Source: Escherichia sp. E4742 (GTDB taxonomy: Bacteria; Pseudomonadota; Gammaproteobacteria; Enterobacterales; Enterobacteriaceae). Taken from it: DNA of 64,000 nt. The notes under the pieces are model-generated. The model was not told where the DNA came from, did no database searches, and worked only from the letters and a program-made list of their open reading frames with translations. The first letter of the stretch is position 1; the number at the start of each line of letters is the position of its first letter. This document shows positions 1 through 9,648 of this stretch, in pieces. A program made the translations under genes and the position numbers. The stretch spans positions 3,162,001 to 3,226,000 of the forward strand of contig NZ_CP040443.1 of NCBI RefSeq assembly GCF_005843885.1. The letters run 5' to 3'.

Positions 1-54
1 TATAGGCTTCAGTATTCCTGAGTACCGTAAACCCTGTCAGGGAATAAGAAACGC

Positions 55-816
55 GTGATGTTGTCTGCTACTCAACCACTTAGCGAAAAATTGCCAGCGC
101 ATGGCTGTCGCCATGTTGCGATCATTATGGACGGCAATGGTCGCTGGGCAAAAAAGCAAGGGAAGATTCGTGCCTTTGGGCATAAAGCCGGGGCAAAATC
201 CGTCCGCCGGGCTGTCTCTTTTGCGGCCAACAACGGTATTGAGGCGTTAACGCTGTATGCCTTTAGTAGTGAAAACTGGAACCGACCAGCGCAGGAAGTC
301 AGTGCGTTAATGGAACTGTTTGTGTGGGCGCTTGATAGCGAAGTAAAAAGCCTGCACCGACATAACGTGCGTCTGCGTATTATTGGCGATACCAGTCGCT
401 TTAACTCGCGTTTGCAAGAACGTATTCGTAAATCTGAAGCGTTAACTGCCGGGAATACCGGTCTGACGCTAAATATTGCGGCGAACTACGGTGGACGTTG
501 GGATATTGCCCAGGGAGTCAGGCAACTGGCTGAAAAGGTGCAGCAAGGAAACCTGCAACCGGATCAGATAGATGAAGAGATGCTTAACCAGCATGTCTGT
601 ATGCATGAACTGGCCCCTGTAGATTTAGTAATTAGGACTGGGGGGGAGCATCGCATTAGTAACTTTTTGCTTTGGCAAATTGCCTATGCCGAACTTTACT
701 TTACAGATGTTCTTTGGCCCGATTTCGATGAACAAGACTTTGAAGGGGCGTTAAATGCCTTTGCTAATCGTGAGCGTCGTTTCGGCGGCACCGAGCCCGG
801 TGATGAAACAGCCTGA
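55..816 (+). CDS. uppS: undecaprenyl diphosphate synthase
   Basis: A cis-prenyltransferase that condenses eight isopentenyl diphosphates onto farnesyl diphosphate to make the C55 lipid carrier for peptidoglycan and O-antigen; cytosolic, membrane-associated. The 253 residues are full length for the family. The motif MDGNGRWAKKQ at about 25-35 carries the catalytic Asp26, and RTGGEHRISNFLLWQ near 194-208 is the conserved C-terminal substrate motif. The start is GTG at 55 directly followed by ATG at 58, so either codon could be used; the GTG matches the usual 253-residue product. It lies 12 bases ahead of cdsA and probably shares its transcript. Also called ispU. Confidence 0.97.
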   Translation: MMLSATQPLSEKLPAHGCRHVAIIMDGNGRWAKKQGKIRAFGHKAGAKSVRRAVSFAANNGIEALTLYAFSSENWNRPAQEVSALMELFVWALDSEVKSLHRHNVRLRIIGDTSRFNSRLQERIRKSEALTAGNTGLTLNIAANYGGRWDIAQGVRQLAEKVQQGNLQPDQIDEEMLNQHVCMHELAPVDLVIRTGGEHRISNFLLWQIAYAELYFTDVLWPDFDEQDFEGALNAFANRERRFGGTEPGDETA

Positions 817-828
817 TGGGGGTCGCTT

Positions 829-1686
829 TTGCTGAAGTATCGCCTGATATCTGCTTTTGTTTTAATACCCGTAGTCATCGCGGCGCTGTTTTTGTTGCCG
901 CCGGTGGGGTTCGCCATTGTTACGCTGGTAGTTTGTATGCTGGCGGCGTGGGAATGGGGACAGCTTAGCGGTTTTACCACTCGCTCGCAGCGGGTATGGC
1001 TGGCGGTGCTGTGCGGGTTATTGCTGGCGCTGATGCTTTTTCTATTGCCGGAATATCATCGGAATATTCATCAACCACTGGTTGAAGTCTCACTTTGGGC
1101 TTCGCTTGGTTGGTGGGGTGTTGCGTTATTATTGGTGCTATTTTACCCCGGTTCGGCGGCAATCTGGCGAAACTCTAAAACGTTACGCATTATTTTCGGT
1201 GTATTAACCATTGTGCCTTTCTTTTGGGGCATGCTGACGTTACGTGCGTGGCACTATGACGAGAATCATTACAGTGGCGCGATATGGCTGCTCTATGTCA
1301 TGATCCTGGTCTGGGGAGCTGACTCAGGGGCATATATGTTTGGCAAATTATTTGGCAAACATAAGCTGGCGCCGAAGGTTTCTCCGGGTAAAACCTGGCA
1401 AGGTTTTATTGGCGGACTCGCGACCGCAGCAGTAATCTCATGGGGTTACGGTATGTGGGCGAATCTCGACGTCGCCCCCGTCACCTTACTCATTTGCTCT
1501 ATTGTCGCAGCTCTAGCCTCTGTGCTCGGCGACTTAACTGAGAGCATGTTTAAGCGCGAAGCAGGAATTAAGGACAGCGGTCATTTAATTCCAGGACACG
1601 GTGGTATTTTAGATCGTATTGATAGCCTGACGGCTGCGGTGCCGGTCTTTGCTTGCCTGTTGTTGCTGGTATTCAGGACGCTTTAA
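829..1686 (+). CDS. cdsA: phosphatidate cytidylyltransferase (CDP-diglyceride synthase)
   Basis: Makes CDP-diacylglycerol from phosphatidic acid and CTP, the branch point to all membrane phospholipids; integral inner-membrane enzyme. The 285 residues contain about eight hydrophobic helices, and the C-terminal CDS signature is visible (SMFKREAGIKDSGHLIPGHG, followed by GILDRID). The start codon is TTG at 829, as in K-12, and it sits 12 bases after uppS. The stop at 1686 lies 11 bases before the rseP start, so the three genes are tightly packed and probably translated from one mRNA. Confidence 0.97.
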   Translation: MLKYRLISAFVLIPVVIAALFLLPPVGFAIVTLVVCMLAAWEWGQLSGFTTRSQRVWLAVLCGLLLALMLFLLPEYHRNIHQPLVEVSLWASLGWWGVALLLVLFYPGSAAIWRNSKTLRIIFGVLTIVPFFWGMLTLRAWHYDENHYSGAIWLLYVMILVWGADSGAYMFGKLFGKHKLAPKVSPGKTWQGFIGGLATAAVISWGYGMWANLDVAPVTLLICSIVAALASVLGDLTESMFKREAGIKDSGHLIPGHGGILDRIDSLTAAVPVFACLLLLVFRTL

Positions 1687-1697
1687 CGGAAGGTATT

Positions 1698-3050
1698 ATG
1701 CTGAGTTTTCTCTGGGATTTGGCTTCGTTCATCGTTGCACTGGGGGTGCTTATCACCGTGCATGAATTTGGTCATTTCTGGGTTGCCCGGCGCTGTGGTG
1801 TTCGCGTTGAGCGCTTCTCGATAGGCTTTGGTAAGGCGCTCTGGCGCCGCACTGACAAACTCGGCACCGAATATGTCATCGCCCTGATCCCCCTGGGCGG
1901 TTATGTCAAAATGCTGGATGAACGCGCAGAACCGGTTGTTCCGGAACTTCGCCACCATGCCTTCAACAATAAAACTGTTGGCCAGCGTGCAGCGATAATC
2001 GCCGCAGGTCCGGTTGCAAACTTCATTTTTGCTATCTTTGCTTACTGGCTGGTTTTTATCATTGGTGTTCCCGGCGTTCGCCCGGTTGTTGGTGAAATAT
2101 CATCCAACTCGATTGCCGCAGAAGCACAAATTGTACCTGGCACGGAACTAAAAGCTGTAGATGGTATCGAAACGCCTGATTGGGATGCCGTGCGCTTACA
2201 ACTGGTTGACAAAATCGGTGACGAAAGCACCACCCTTACGGTGGCACCTTTTGGCAGCGATCAACGACGAGATGTAAAGCTTGATTTGCGAAACTGGGCG
2301 TTTGAGCCTGATAAGGAAGATCCGGTATCTTCTTTGGGTATTCGCCCTCGTGGTCCGCAAATTGAACCTGTACTGGAAAATGTGTCTCCAAACTCAGCGG
2401 CAAGTAAGGCGGGTTTGCAAGCAGGCGACAGGATCGTTAAAGTCGATGGTCAGCCATTAACGCAATGGCTGACGTTTGTGATGCTTGTCCGGGATAACCC
2501 GGATAAACCGTTAGCGTTAGATATCGAAAGGCAGGGGAGTCCCTTGTCTTTGACATTAATCCCGGAGAGCAAACCGGGTAAAGGTAAAGCGATTGGTTTT
2601 GCCGGCATTGAGCCGAAAGTCATTCCTTTGCCAGACGAGTATAAAGTTGTACGCCAGTATGGACCGTTCAACGCCATCGTTGAAGCCACGGACAAAACGT
2701 GGCAATTGATGAAGCTGACGGTCAGTATGCTGGGAAAATTGATCACCGGTGATGTGAAACTGAACAACCTCAGTGGGCCGATCTCTATCGCCAAGGGGGC
2801 TGGGATGACAGCGGAACTCGGGGTTGTTTATTACCTGCCGTTCCTTGCGCTTATTAGCGTGAACTTAGGGATAATTAACCTGTTTCCGTTGCCCGTACTT
2901 GACGGGGGGCATCTGCTGTTCCTTGCGATCGAAAAGATCAAGGGCGGACCGGTATCCGAGCGAGTTCAAGACTTTTGTTATCGCATTGGCTCGATTCTGC
3001 TGGTGCTGTTAATGGGGCTTGCACTTTTCAATGATTTCTCTCGGTTATGA
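1698..3050 (+). CDS. rseP: site-2 intramembrane zinc protease of the sigma-E pathway
   Basis: Cuts the transmembrane segment of the anti-sigma factor RseA after DegS cleavage and so releases sigma-E; it also clears remnant signal peptides. The zinc motif HEFGH is at residues 22-26 in the first membrane helix, the second metal-site motif (NLFPLPVLDGGH) is near residue 400, and two PDZ domains lie between them. The ATG at 1698 is preferred over an upstream in-frame start because AAGG precedes it and it gives the standard 450 residues. It is followed after 29 bases by bamA, a sigma-E regulated gene. Confidence 0.97.
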   Translation: MLSFLWDLASFIVALGVLITVHEFGHFWVARRCGVRVERFSIGFGKALWRRTDKLGTEYVIALIPLGGYVKMLDERAEPVVPELRHHAFNNKTVGQRAAIIAAGPVANFIFAIFAYWLVFIIGVPGVRPVVGEISSNSIAAEAQIVPGTELKAVDGIETPDWDAVRLQLVDKIGDESTTLTVAPFGSDQRRDVKLDLRNWAFEPDKEDPVSSLGIRPRGPQIEPVLENVSPNSAASKAGLQAGDRIVKVDGQPLTQWLTFVMLVRDNPDKPLALDIERQGSPLSLTLIPESKPGKGKAIGFAGIEPKVIPLPDEYKVVRQYGPFNAIVEATDKTWQLMKLTVSMLGKLITGDVKLNNLSGPISIAKGAGMTAELGVVYYLPFLALISVNLGIINLFPLPVLDGGHLLFLAIEKIKGGPVSERVQDFCYRIGSILLVLLMGLALFNDFSRL

Positions 3051-3079
3051 GAGTTAGTTAGGAAGAACGCATAATAACG

Positions 3080-5512
3080 ATGGCGATGAAAAAGTTGCTC
3101 ATAGCGTCGCTGCTGTTTAGCAGCGCCACCGTATACGGTGCTGAAGGGTTCGTAGTGAAAGACATTCATTTCGAAGGCCTTCAGCGTGTCGCCGTTGGTG
3201 CGGCCCTCCTCAGTATGCCGGTGCGCACAGGCGACACGGTTAATGATGAAGATATCAGTAATACCATTCGCGCTCTGTTTGCTACCGGCAACTTTGAGGA
3301 TGTTCGCGTCCTTCGTGATGGTGATACCCTTCTGGTTCAGGTAAAAGAACGTCCGACGATTGCCAGCATCACTTTCTCCGGTAACAAATCGGTGAAAGAT
3401 GACATGCTGAAGCAAAACCTCGAGGCTTCTGGCGTGCGAGTGGGGGAATCCCTCGATCGCACTACCATTGCCGATATCGAGAAAGGTCTGGAAGACTTCT
3501 ACTACAGCGTCGGTAAATACAGCGCCAGCGTAAAAGCTGTCGTGACCCCACTGCCGCGTAACCGTGTTGACCTAAAACTGGTGTTCCAGGAAGGTGTGTC
3601 AGCTGAAATCCAGCAAATCAACATTGTTGGTAATCATGCTTTCACCACCGACGAACTGATCTCTCATTTCCAGCTGCGTGACGAAGTGCCGTGGTGGAAC
3701 GTGGTAGGCGATCGTAAATATCAGAAACAGAAACTGGCGGGCGACCTTGAAACCCTGCGCAGCTACTATCTGGATCGCGGTTATGCCCGTTTCAACATCG
3801 ACTCTACCCAGGTCAGTCTGACTCCAGATAAAAAAGGTATCTACGTCACGGTAAACATCACCGAAGGCGATCAGTACAAACTCTCTGGCGTTGAAGTGAG
3901 CGGCAACCTTGCCGGGCACTCTGCTGAAATTGAGCAGTTGACTAAGATCGAGCCGGGTGAGCTGTATAACGGCACCAAAGTGACCAAAATGGAAGATGAC
4001 ATTAAAAAACTTCTCGGTCGCTACGGTTATGCCTATCCGCGCGTGCAGTCGATGCCTGAAATCAACGACGCCGACAAAACCGTTAAATTACGTGTGAACG
4101 TTGATGCGGGTAACCGTTTCTACGTACGTAAGATCCGTTTTGAAGGTAACGACACCTCGAAAGATGCCGTCCTGCGCCGAGAAATGCGCCAGATGGAAGG
4201 TGCCTGGTTAGGCAGCGATCTGGTCGATCAGGGTAAAGAGCGTCTGAATCGTCTGGGCTTCTTTGAAACGGTTGATACCGATACCCAACGTGTTCCGGGT
4301 AGCCCGGACCAGGTTGACGTGGTCTACAAGGTAAAAGAGCGCAACACCGGTAGCTTCAACTTTGGTATTGGTTACGGTACTGAAAGTGGTGTGAGCTTCC
4401 AGGCTGGCGTGCAGCAGGATAACTGGTTAGGTACCGGTTATGCTGTTGGAATCAACGGTACCAAAAACGATTACCAGACCTATGCTGAATTGTCGGTAAC
4501 CAACCCGTACTTCACTGTAGATGGTGTAAGCCTTGGCGGTCGAGTCTTCTATAATGACTTCCAGGCAGATGACGCTGACCTGTCCGACTATACCAACAAG
4601 AGTTATGGTACAGACGTGACGTTGGGCTTCCCGATCAACGAATATAACTCGCTGCGTGCAGGTCTGGGTTATGTCCATAACTCCCTGTCCAACATGCAGC
4701 CGCAGGTTGCGATGTGGCGTTATCTCTACTCTATGGGTGAACATCCAAACACCTCTGATCAGGATAACAGCTTCAAAACGGACGACTTCACGTTTAACTA
4801 TGGTTGGACCTATAACAAGCTCGACCGTGGTTATTTCCCGACGGATGGTTCCCGTGTCAACCTGACCGGTAAAGTGACCATTCCGGGATCGGATAACGAA
4901 TACTATAAAGTGACGTTAGATACGGCGACCTATGTGCCGATCGACGACGATCACAAATGGGTTGTTCTGGGACGTACTCGCTGGGGCTACGGTGATGGTT
5001 TAGGCGGCAAAGAAATGCCGTTCTATGAAAACTTCTATGCCGGTGGTTCCAGCACTGTGCGTGGCTTCCAGTCCAATACCATCGGTCCGAAAGCGGTTTA
5101 CTTCCCGCATCAGGCCAGTGATTATGATCCGGACTACGATTATGAATGTGCAACTCAGGACGGTGCAACCGACCTGTGTAAATCGGATGATGCAATTGGG
5201 GGGAACGCTATGGCGGTTGCCAGCCTGGAACTCATCACTCCGACGCCGTTTATTAGCGACAAGTATGCCAACTCGGTCCGTACCTCCTTCTTCTGGGATA
5301 TGGGTACCGTTTGGGATACTAACTGGGATTCAAGTCAGTACTCTGGATATCCAGACTATAGTGATCCAAGCAATATCCGTATGTCTGCGGGTATCGCATT
5401 ACAATGGATGTCCCCATTGGGGCCGTTGGTGTTCTCCTACGCCCAGCCGTTCAAAAAGTACGATGGAGACAAGGCTGAACAGTTCCAGTTTAACATTGGT
5501 AAAACCTGGTAA
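3080..5512 (+). CDS. bamA: outer-membrane protein assembly factor BamA
   Basis: Central pore-forming subunit of the BAM complex, which folds and inserts beta-barrel proteins into the outer membrane. The 810 residues hold a cleavable signal peptide (about 20 residues, ending TVYGA), five POTRA repeats up to about residue 420 and a C-terminal 16-strand barrel. The loop-6 signature VRGF is present in [12 protein letters not shown] and the protein ends in an aromatic residue (GKTW), the usual outer-membrane C-terminal signal. Extracellular loops hold the few differences from K-12 that I can recall. It lies 121 bases upstream of its partner chaperone skp. Confidence 0.98.
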
Positions 5513-5557
5513 GTGTTCTCCACAAAGGAATGTAGTGGTAGTGTAGCGATGACTTTA

Positions 5558-5610
5558 GGCGATCTCGATAGGATCGCCGGGCCACGCAAAGAACTGCACC
5601 TTCCGGTGCA
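5558..5610 (+). other. two stem-loops in the bamA-skp intergenic region
   Basis: Two perfect inverted repeats lie in tandem in the 121-base gap: GGCGATC/GATCGCC with a 7-base loop (5558-5578), then TGCACC/GGTGCA with a TTCC loop (5595-5610). Neither is followed by a T-run, so they do not look like a strong rho-independent terminator. They may set relative expression of bamA and skp by mRNA processing or protection, which is inference. Confidence 0.5.
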
Positions 5611-5633
5611 AATGGGATGGTAAGGAGTTTATT

Positions 5634-6119
5634 GTGAAAAAGTGGTTATTAGCGGCAGGTCTCGGTTTAGCACTGGCAACTTCTGCTCAGGCGGCTGACA
5701 AAATTGCAATCGTCAATATGGGCAGCCTGTTTCAGCAGGTAGCACAGAAAACCGGTGTTTCTAACACGCTGGAAAATGAGTTCAAAGGCCGTGCCAGCGA
5801 ACTGCAGCGTATGGAAACTGATCTGCAAGCTAAAATGAAAAAGCTGCAGTCCATGAAAGCCGGCAGCGATCGCACTAAGCTGGAAAAAGACGTGATGGCT
5901 CAGCGCCAGACTTTTGCTCAGAAAGCGCAGGCTTTTGAGCAGGATCGCGCACGTCGTTCCAACGAAGAACGCGGTAAACTGGTTACTCGTATCCAGACTG
6001 CTGTGAAATCCGTTGCCAGCAGCCAGAGCATCGATCTGGTTGTTGACGCAAACGCCGTTGCTTACAACAGCAGCGATGTAAAAGACATCACTGCTGACGT
6101 ACTGAAACAGGTTAAATAA
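5634..6119 (+). CDS. skp: periplasmic chaperone Skp
   Basis: Trimeric 'jellyfish' chaperone (also OmpH or HlpA) that holds unfolded outer-membrane proteins in the periplasm between the Sec translocon and BamA. The 161-residue product has a signal peptide cleaved after AQA at residue 20, then a long, charged coiled-coil segment rich in Lys, Gln and Ala that forms the tentacles. The start codon is GTG at 5634, preceded by the strong ribosome site AAGGAG. lpxD follows after three bases, so the two are translated from the same message. Confidence 0.97.
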   Translation: MKKWLLAAGLGLALATSAQAADKIAIVNMGSLFQQVAQKTGVSNTLENEFKGRASELQRMETDLQAKMKKLQSMKAGSDRTKLEKDVMAQRQTFAQKAQAFEQDRARRSNEERGKLVTRIQTAVKSVASSQSIDLVVDANAVAYNSSDVKDITADVLKQVK

Positions 6120-6122
6120 GTA

Positions 6123-7148
6123 ATGCCTTCAATTCGACTGGCTGATTTAGCGCAGCAGTTGGATGCAGAACTACACGGTGATGGCGATATCGTCATCACC
6201 GGCGTTGCGTCCATGCAATCTGCACAAACAGGTCACATCACGTTCATGGTTAATCCTAAATACCGTGAACATTTAGGCTTGTGCCAGGCGTCTGCGGTTG
6301 TCATGACCCAGGACGATCTCCCTTTCGCGAAAAGTGCCGCGCTGGTAGTGAAGAATCCCTACCTGACTTACGCGCGCATGGCGCAAATTTTAGATACCAC
6401 GCCACAGCCCGCGCAAAACATTGCACCGAGTGCAGTGATCGACGCGACGGCGAAGCTGGGTAACAACGTATCAATTGGCGCTAACGCGGTGATTGAGTCC
6501 GGCGTTGAACTGGGCGATAACGTGGTTATCGGCGCCGGTTGCTTCGTTGGTAAAAACAGCAAAATCGGTGCAGGTTCGCGTCTTTGGGCGAACGTGACGA
6601 TTTACCATGAGATCCAGATAGGTCAGAATTGCCTGATCCAATCCGGAACGGTGGTAGGTGCAGACGGCTTTGGCTATGCCAACGATCGTGGTAACTGGGT
6701 GAAGATCCCGCAGATTGGTCGCGTGATTATTGGCGATCGCGTGGAGATCGGCGCATGTACCACCATCGATCGCGGCGCGCTGGATGACACCGTTATTGGC
6801 AATGGCGTGATCATTGATAACCAGTGCCAGATTGCACATAACGTCGTGATTGGCGACAATACGGCGGTTGCCGGTGGCGTCATTATGGCGGGCAGCCTGA
6901 AAATTGGTCGTTACTGCATGATCGGCGGTGCCAGCGTAATCAACGGGCATATGGAAATATGCGATAAAGTGACGGTTACGGGCATGGGTATGGTGATGCG
7001 TCCCATCACTGAACCAGGCGTCTATTCCTCAGGCATTCCGCTGCAACCCAACAAAGTCTGGCGCAAAACCGCTGCATTGGTGATGAACATTGATGACATG
7101 AGCAAGCGTCTGAAGTCGCTTGAGCGCAAGGTTAATCAACAAGACTAA
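6123..7148 (+). CDS. lpxD: UDP-3-O-(3-hydroxymyristoyl)glucosamine N-acyltransferase
   Basis: Third step of lipid A synthesis: adds the second 3-hydroxymyristoyl chain to UDP-3-O-acyl-glucosamine, with acyl-ACP as donor, in the cytosol. The 341 residues show an N-terminal uridine-binding domain, then a left-handed beta-helix made of hexapeptide repeats (for example IGANAVIESGVELGDNVVIG), and a C-terminal helix. The catalytic His lies in QIAHNVVIGD near residue 239. It sits between skp and fabZ in the conserved envelope gene order. Confidence 0.97.
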   Translation: MPSIRLADLAQQLDAELHGDGDIVITGVASMQSAQTGHITFMVNPKYREHLGLCQASAVVMTQDDLPFAKSAALVVKNPYLTYARMAQILDTTPQPAQNIAPSAVIDATAKLGNNVSIGANAVIESGVELGDNVVIGAGCFVGKNSKIGAGSRLWANVTIYHEIQIGQNCLIQSGTVVGADGFGYANDRGNWVKIPQIGRVIIGDRVEIGACTTIDRGALDDTVIGNGVIIDNQCQIAHNVVIGDNTAVAGGVIMAGSLKIGRYCMIGGASVINGHMEICDKVTVTGMGMVMRPITEPGVYSSGIPLQPNKVWRKTAALVMNIDDMSKRLKSLERKVNQQD

Positions 7149-7175
7149 CGTTCCATCTTTTGTTCGCCAAACTTT

Positions 7176-7211
7176 ACGGCCTGTCTCATTCTTACGATTG
7201 CGGCAGGCCGT
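7176..7211 (+). other. stem-loop in the fabZ leader
   Basis: A perfect 8-base inverted repeat, ACGGCCTG at 7176 and CAGGCCGT ending at 7211, encloses a 20-base loop in the 104-base gap between lpxD and fabZ. Downstream sequence is T-rich (TTATTATTGT) but has no uninterrupted T-run, so it is at best a weak terminator or attenuator. Confidence 0.45.
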
Positions 7212-7252
7212 GTTATTATTGTCGTTTCTTATATTTTGACAGGAAGAGTATC

Positions 7253-7708
7253 TTGACTACTAACACTCATACTCTGCAGATTGAAGAGATTTTAGAACTT
7301 CTGCCGCACCGTTTCCCGTTCTTACTGGTGGATCGCGTGCTGGATTTTGAAGAAGGTCGTTTTCTGCGCGCAGTAAAAAATGTCTCTGTCAATGAGCCAT
7401 TCTTCCAGGGCCATTTCCCTGGAAAACCGATTTTCCCGGGTGTGCTGATTCTGGAAGCTATGGCACAGGCAACAGGTATTCTGGCGTTTAAAAGCGTAGG
7501 AAAACTGGAACCGGGTGAGCTGTACTACTTCGCCGGTATTGACGAAGCGCGCTTCAAGCGCCCGGTCGTGCCAGGCGATCAAATGATCATGGAAGTCACT
7601 TTCGAAAAAACGCGCCGTGGCCTGACCCGTTTTAAAGGGGTTGCTTTGGTCGACGGTAAAGTAGTTTGCGAAGCAACGATGATGTGTGCTCGTAGCCGGG
7701 AGGCCTGA
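7253..7708 (+). CDS. fabZ: 3-hydroxyacyl-ACP dehydratase FabZ
   Basis: Dehydrates 3-hydroxyacyl-ACP to trans-2-enoyl-ACP in fatty acid elongation; cytosolic hot-dog fold hexamer. The catalytic His is in [14 protein letters not shown] and the catalytic Glu in [13 protein letters not shown] at 7253 is taken as start because it gives the known 151-residue product and is preceded by AGGAAGAG; an upstream in-frame ATG at 7160 would add 31 unconserved residues crossing the leader stem-loop. FabZ competes with LpxA for 3-hydroxymyristoyl-ACP, so the fabZ-lpxA pairing couples phospholipid and lipid A flux. Confidence 0.96.
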
Positions 7709-7711
7709 TAC

Positions 7712-8500
7712 GTGATTGATAAATCCGCCTTTGTGCATCCAACCGCCATTGTGGAAGAGGGCGCGTCGATTGGCGCCAACGTCCACATTGGTCCTTTTTG
7801 TATCGTTGGACCCCATGTCGAAATTGGTGAGGGTACCGTACTGAAATCTCACGTTGTCGTGAATGGTCATACTAAAATCGGCCGCGACAATGAGATTTAT
7901 CAGTTCGCCTCCATCGGTGAAGTTAACCAGGATCTGAAATATGCTGGCGAACCGACCCGCGTGGAAATCGGCGATCGTAACCGCATTCGCGAAAGCGTCA
8001 CCATTCATCGTGGCACAGTCCAGGGCGGTGGATTGACGAAGGTGGGCAGCGACAACTTACTGATGATCAACGCGCACATTGCGCACGATTGTACGGTAGG
8101 TAACCGCTGTATTCTCGCCAACAACGCAACGCTGGCGGGTCACGTATCGGTAGACGACTTCGCGATTATCGGCGGCATGACCGCAGTCCATCAGTTCTGC
8201 ATCATTGGTGCGCACGTGATGGTAGGCGGTTGCTCTGGTGTGGCGCAGGACGTCCCTCCTTATGTCATTGCGCAGGGTAACCACGCAACGCCGTTCGGTG
8301 TCAATATCGAAGGGCTGAAGCGCCGCGGATTCAGCCGCGAGGCGATTACCGCTATCCGCAATGCGTATAAGCTGATTTATCGCAGCGGTAAAACGCTCGA
8401 TGAAGTGAAACCGGAAATTGCCGAACTTGCGGAAACGTATCCGGAAGTAAAAGCCTTTACCGATTTCTTTGCACGCTCAACGCGCGGTCTGATTCGTTAA
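7712..8500 (+). CDS. lpxA: UDP-N-acetylglucosamine acyltransferase
   Basis: First step of lipid A synthesis: transfers 3-hydroxymyristate from ACP to the 3-OH of UDP-GlcNAc. The 262-residue protein is a left-handed beta-helix of hexapeptide repeats (such as IGANVHIGPFCIVG) and has the catalytic His in NAHIAHDCTVG at about residue 125. The start is GTG at 7712, three bases after the fabZ stop. Its stop overlaps the lpxB start by one base (TAATG), indicating translational coupling. Confidence 0.97.
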   Translation: MIDKSAFVHPTAIVEEGASIGANVHIGPFCIVGPHVEIGEGTVLKSHVVVNGHTKIGRDNEIYQFASIGEVNQDLKYAGEPTRVEIGDRNRIRESVTIHRGTVQGGGLTKVGSDNLLMINAHIAHDCTVGNRCILANNATLAGHVSVDDFAIIGGMTAVHQFCIIGAHVMVGGCSGVAQDVPPYVIAQGNHATPFGVNIEGLKRRGFSREAITAIRNAYKLIYRSGKTLDEVKPEIAELAETYPEVKAFTDFFARSTRGLIR

Positions 8501-9648
8501 TGACTGAACAGCGTCCATTAACGATTGCCCTGGTCGCCGGAGAAACCTCCGGCGATATCCTGGGGGCCGGTTTAATCCGTGCTCTGAAAGAACGTGTGCC
8601 CAATGCCCGCTTTGTTGGTGTTGCCGGGCCACGAATGCAAGCCGAAGGTTGCGAAGCCTGGTACGAAATGGAAGAGCTGGCGGTGATGGGCATTGTTGAA
8701 GTGCTCGGGCGTCTGCGTCGCTTACTGCATATTCGTGCCGATCTGACAAAGCGTTTTGGCGAACTGAAGCCAGATGTTTTTGTCGGTATTGATGCGCCTG
8801 ACTTCAATATTACCCTTGAAGGTAACCTTAAAAAGCAGGGTATCAAAACCATTCATTATGTCAGTCCGTCCGTCTGGGCGTGGCGACAGAAACGCGTTTT
8901 CAAAATAGGCAGAGCCACTGATCTGGTGCTCGCATTTCTGCCTTTCGAAAAAGCGTTTTATGACAAATATAACGTGCCGTGCCGTTTTATCGGTCACACC
9001 ATGGCTGATGCCATGCCGTTAGATCCAGATAAAAACGCCGCGCGTGATGTGCTGGGGATCCCTCACGATGCCCACTGTCTGGCATTGTTGCCGGGAAGCC
9101 GTGGCGCGGAAGTGGAGATGCTTAGCGCCGATTTCCTGAAAACGGCCCAGCTTTTGCGCCAGACGTACCCTGATCTGGAGATCGTGGTGCCGCTGGTAAA
9201 TGCCAAACGCCGCGAGCAGTTTGAACGCATCAAAGCTGAAGTCGCGCCAGACCTTTCGGTTCATATGCTGGATGGAATGGGCCGTGAGGCGATGGTCGCC
9301 AGCGATGCGGCGCTATTGGCGTCGGGTACGGCTGCACTGGAGTGCATGCTGGCGAAATGCCCGATGGTGGTGGGGTATCGCATGAAGCCTTTCACCTTCT
9401 GGCTGGCGAAGCGGCTGGTGAAAACCGATTATGTCTCGCTGCCAAACCTGCTGGCGGGCAGAGAGTTAGTTAAAGAATTATTGCAGGAAGAGTGTGAGCC
9501 GCAAAAACTGGCTGAGTCGCTGTTACCGCTGTTGGCGAACGGGAAAACCAGCCACGCGATGCACGACACCTTCCGCGAGCTGCATCAGCAGATCCGCTGC
9601 AATGCCGATGAGCAGGCGGCACAAGCCGTTCTGGAGTTAGCACAATGA
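8500..9648 (+). CDS. lpxB: lipid A disaccharide synthase
   Basis: Glycosyltransferase family 19 enzyme that joins UDP-2,3-diacylglucosamine and lipid X into the lipid A disaccharide at the inner face of the cytoplasmic membrane. The 382 residues are full length. The N-terminal GETSGDILGAGLIRAL and the central LPGSRGAEVEML motifs are typical of the family. It overlaps lpxA at the start (TAATG) and rnhB at the end (ATGA), so all three are probably translated as a coupled block. Confidence 0.97.
   Translation: MTEQRPLTIALVAGETSGDILGAGLIRALKERVPNARFVGVAGPRMQAEGCEAWYEMEELAVMGIVEVLGRLRRLLHIRADLTKRFGELKPDVFVGIDAPDFNITLEGNLKKQGIKTIHYVSPSVWAWRQKRVFKIGRATDLVLAFLPFEKAFYDKYNVPCRFIGHTMADAMPLDPDKNAARDVLGIPHDAHCLALLPGSRGAEVEMLSADFLKTAQLLRQTYPDLEIVVPLVNAKRREQFERIKAEVAPDLSVHMLDGMGREAMVASDAALLASGTAALECMLAKCPMVVGYRMKPFTFWLAKRLVKTDYVSLPNLLAGRELVKELLQEECEPQKLAESLLPLLANGKTSHAMHDTFRELHQQIRCNADEQAAQAVLELAQ

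Noticed and set aside
7322..8008. 228-codon open frame antisense to fabZ and lpxA
   Set aside because: It lies wholly opposite two highly conserved genes, has no ribosome site, and its composition (His, Asn, Phe-rich) is what mirror frames of E. coli genes give.
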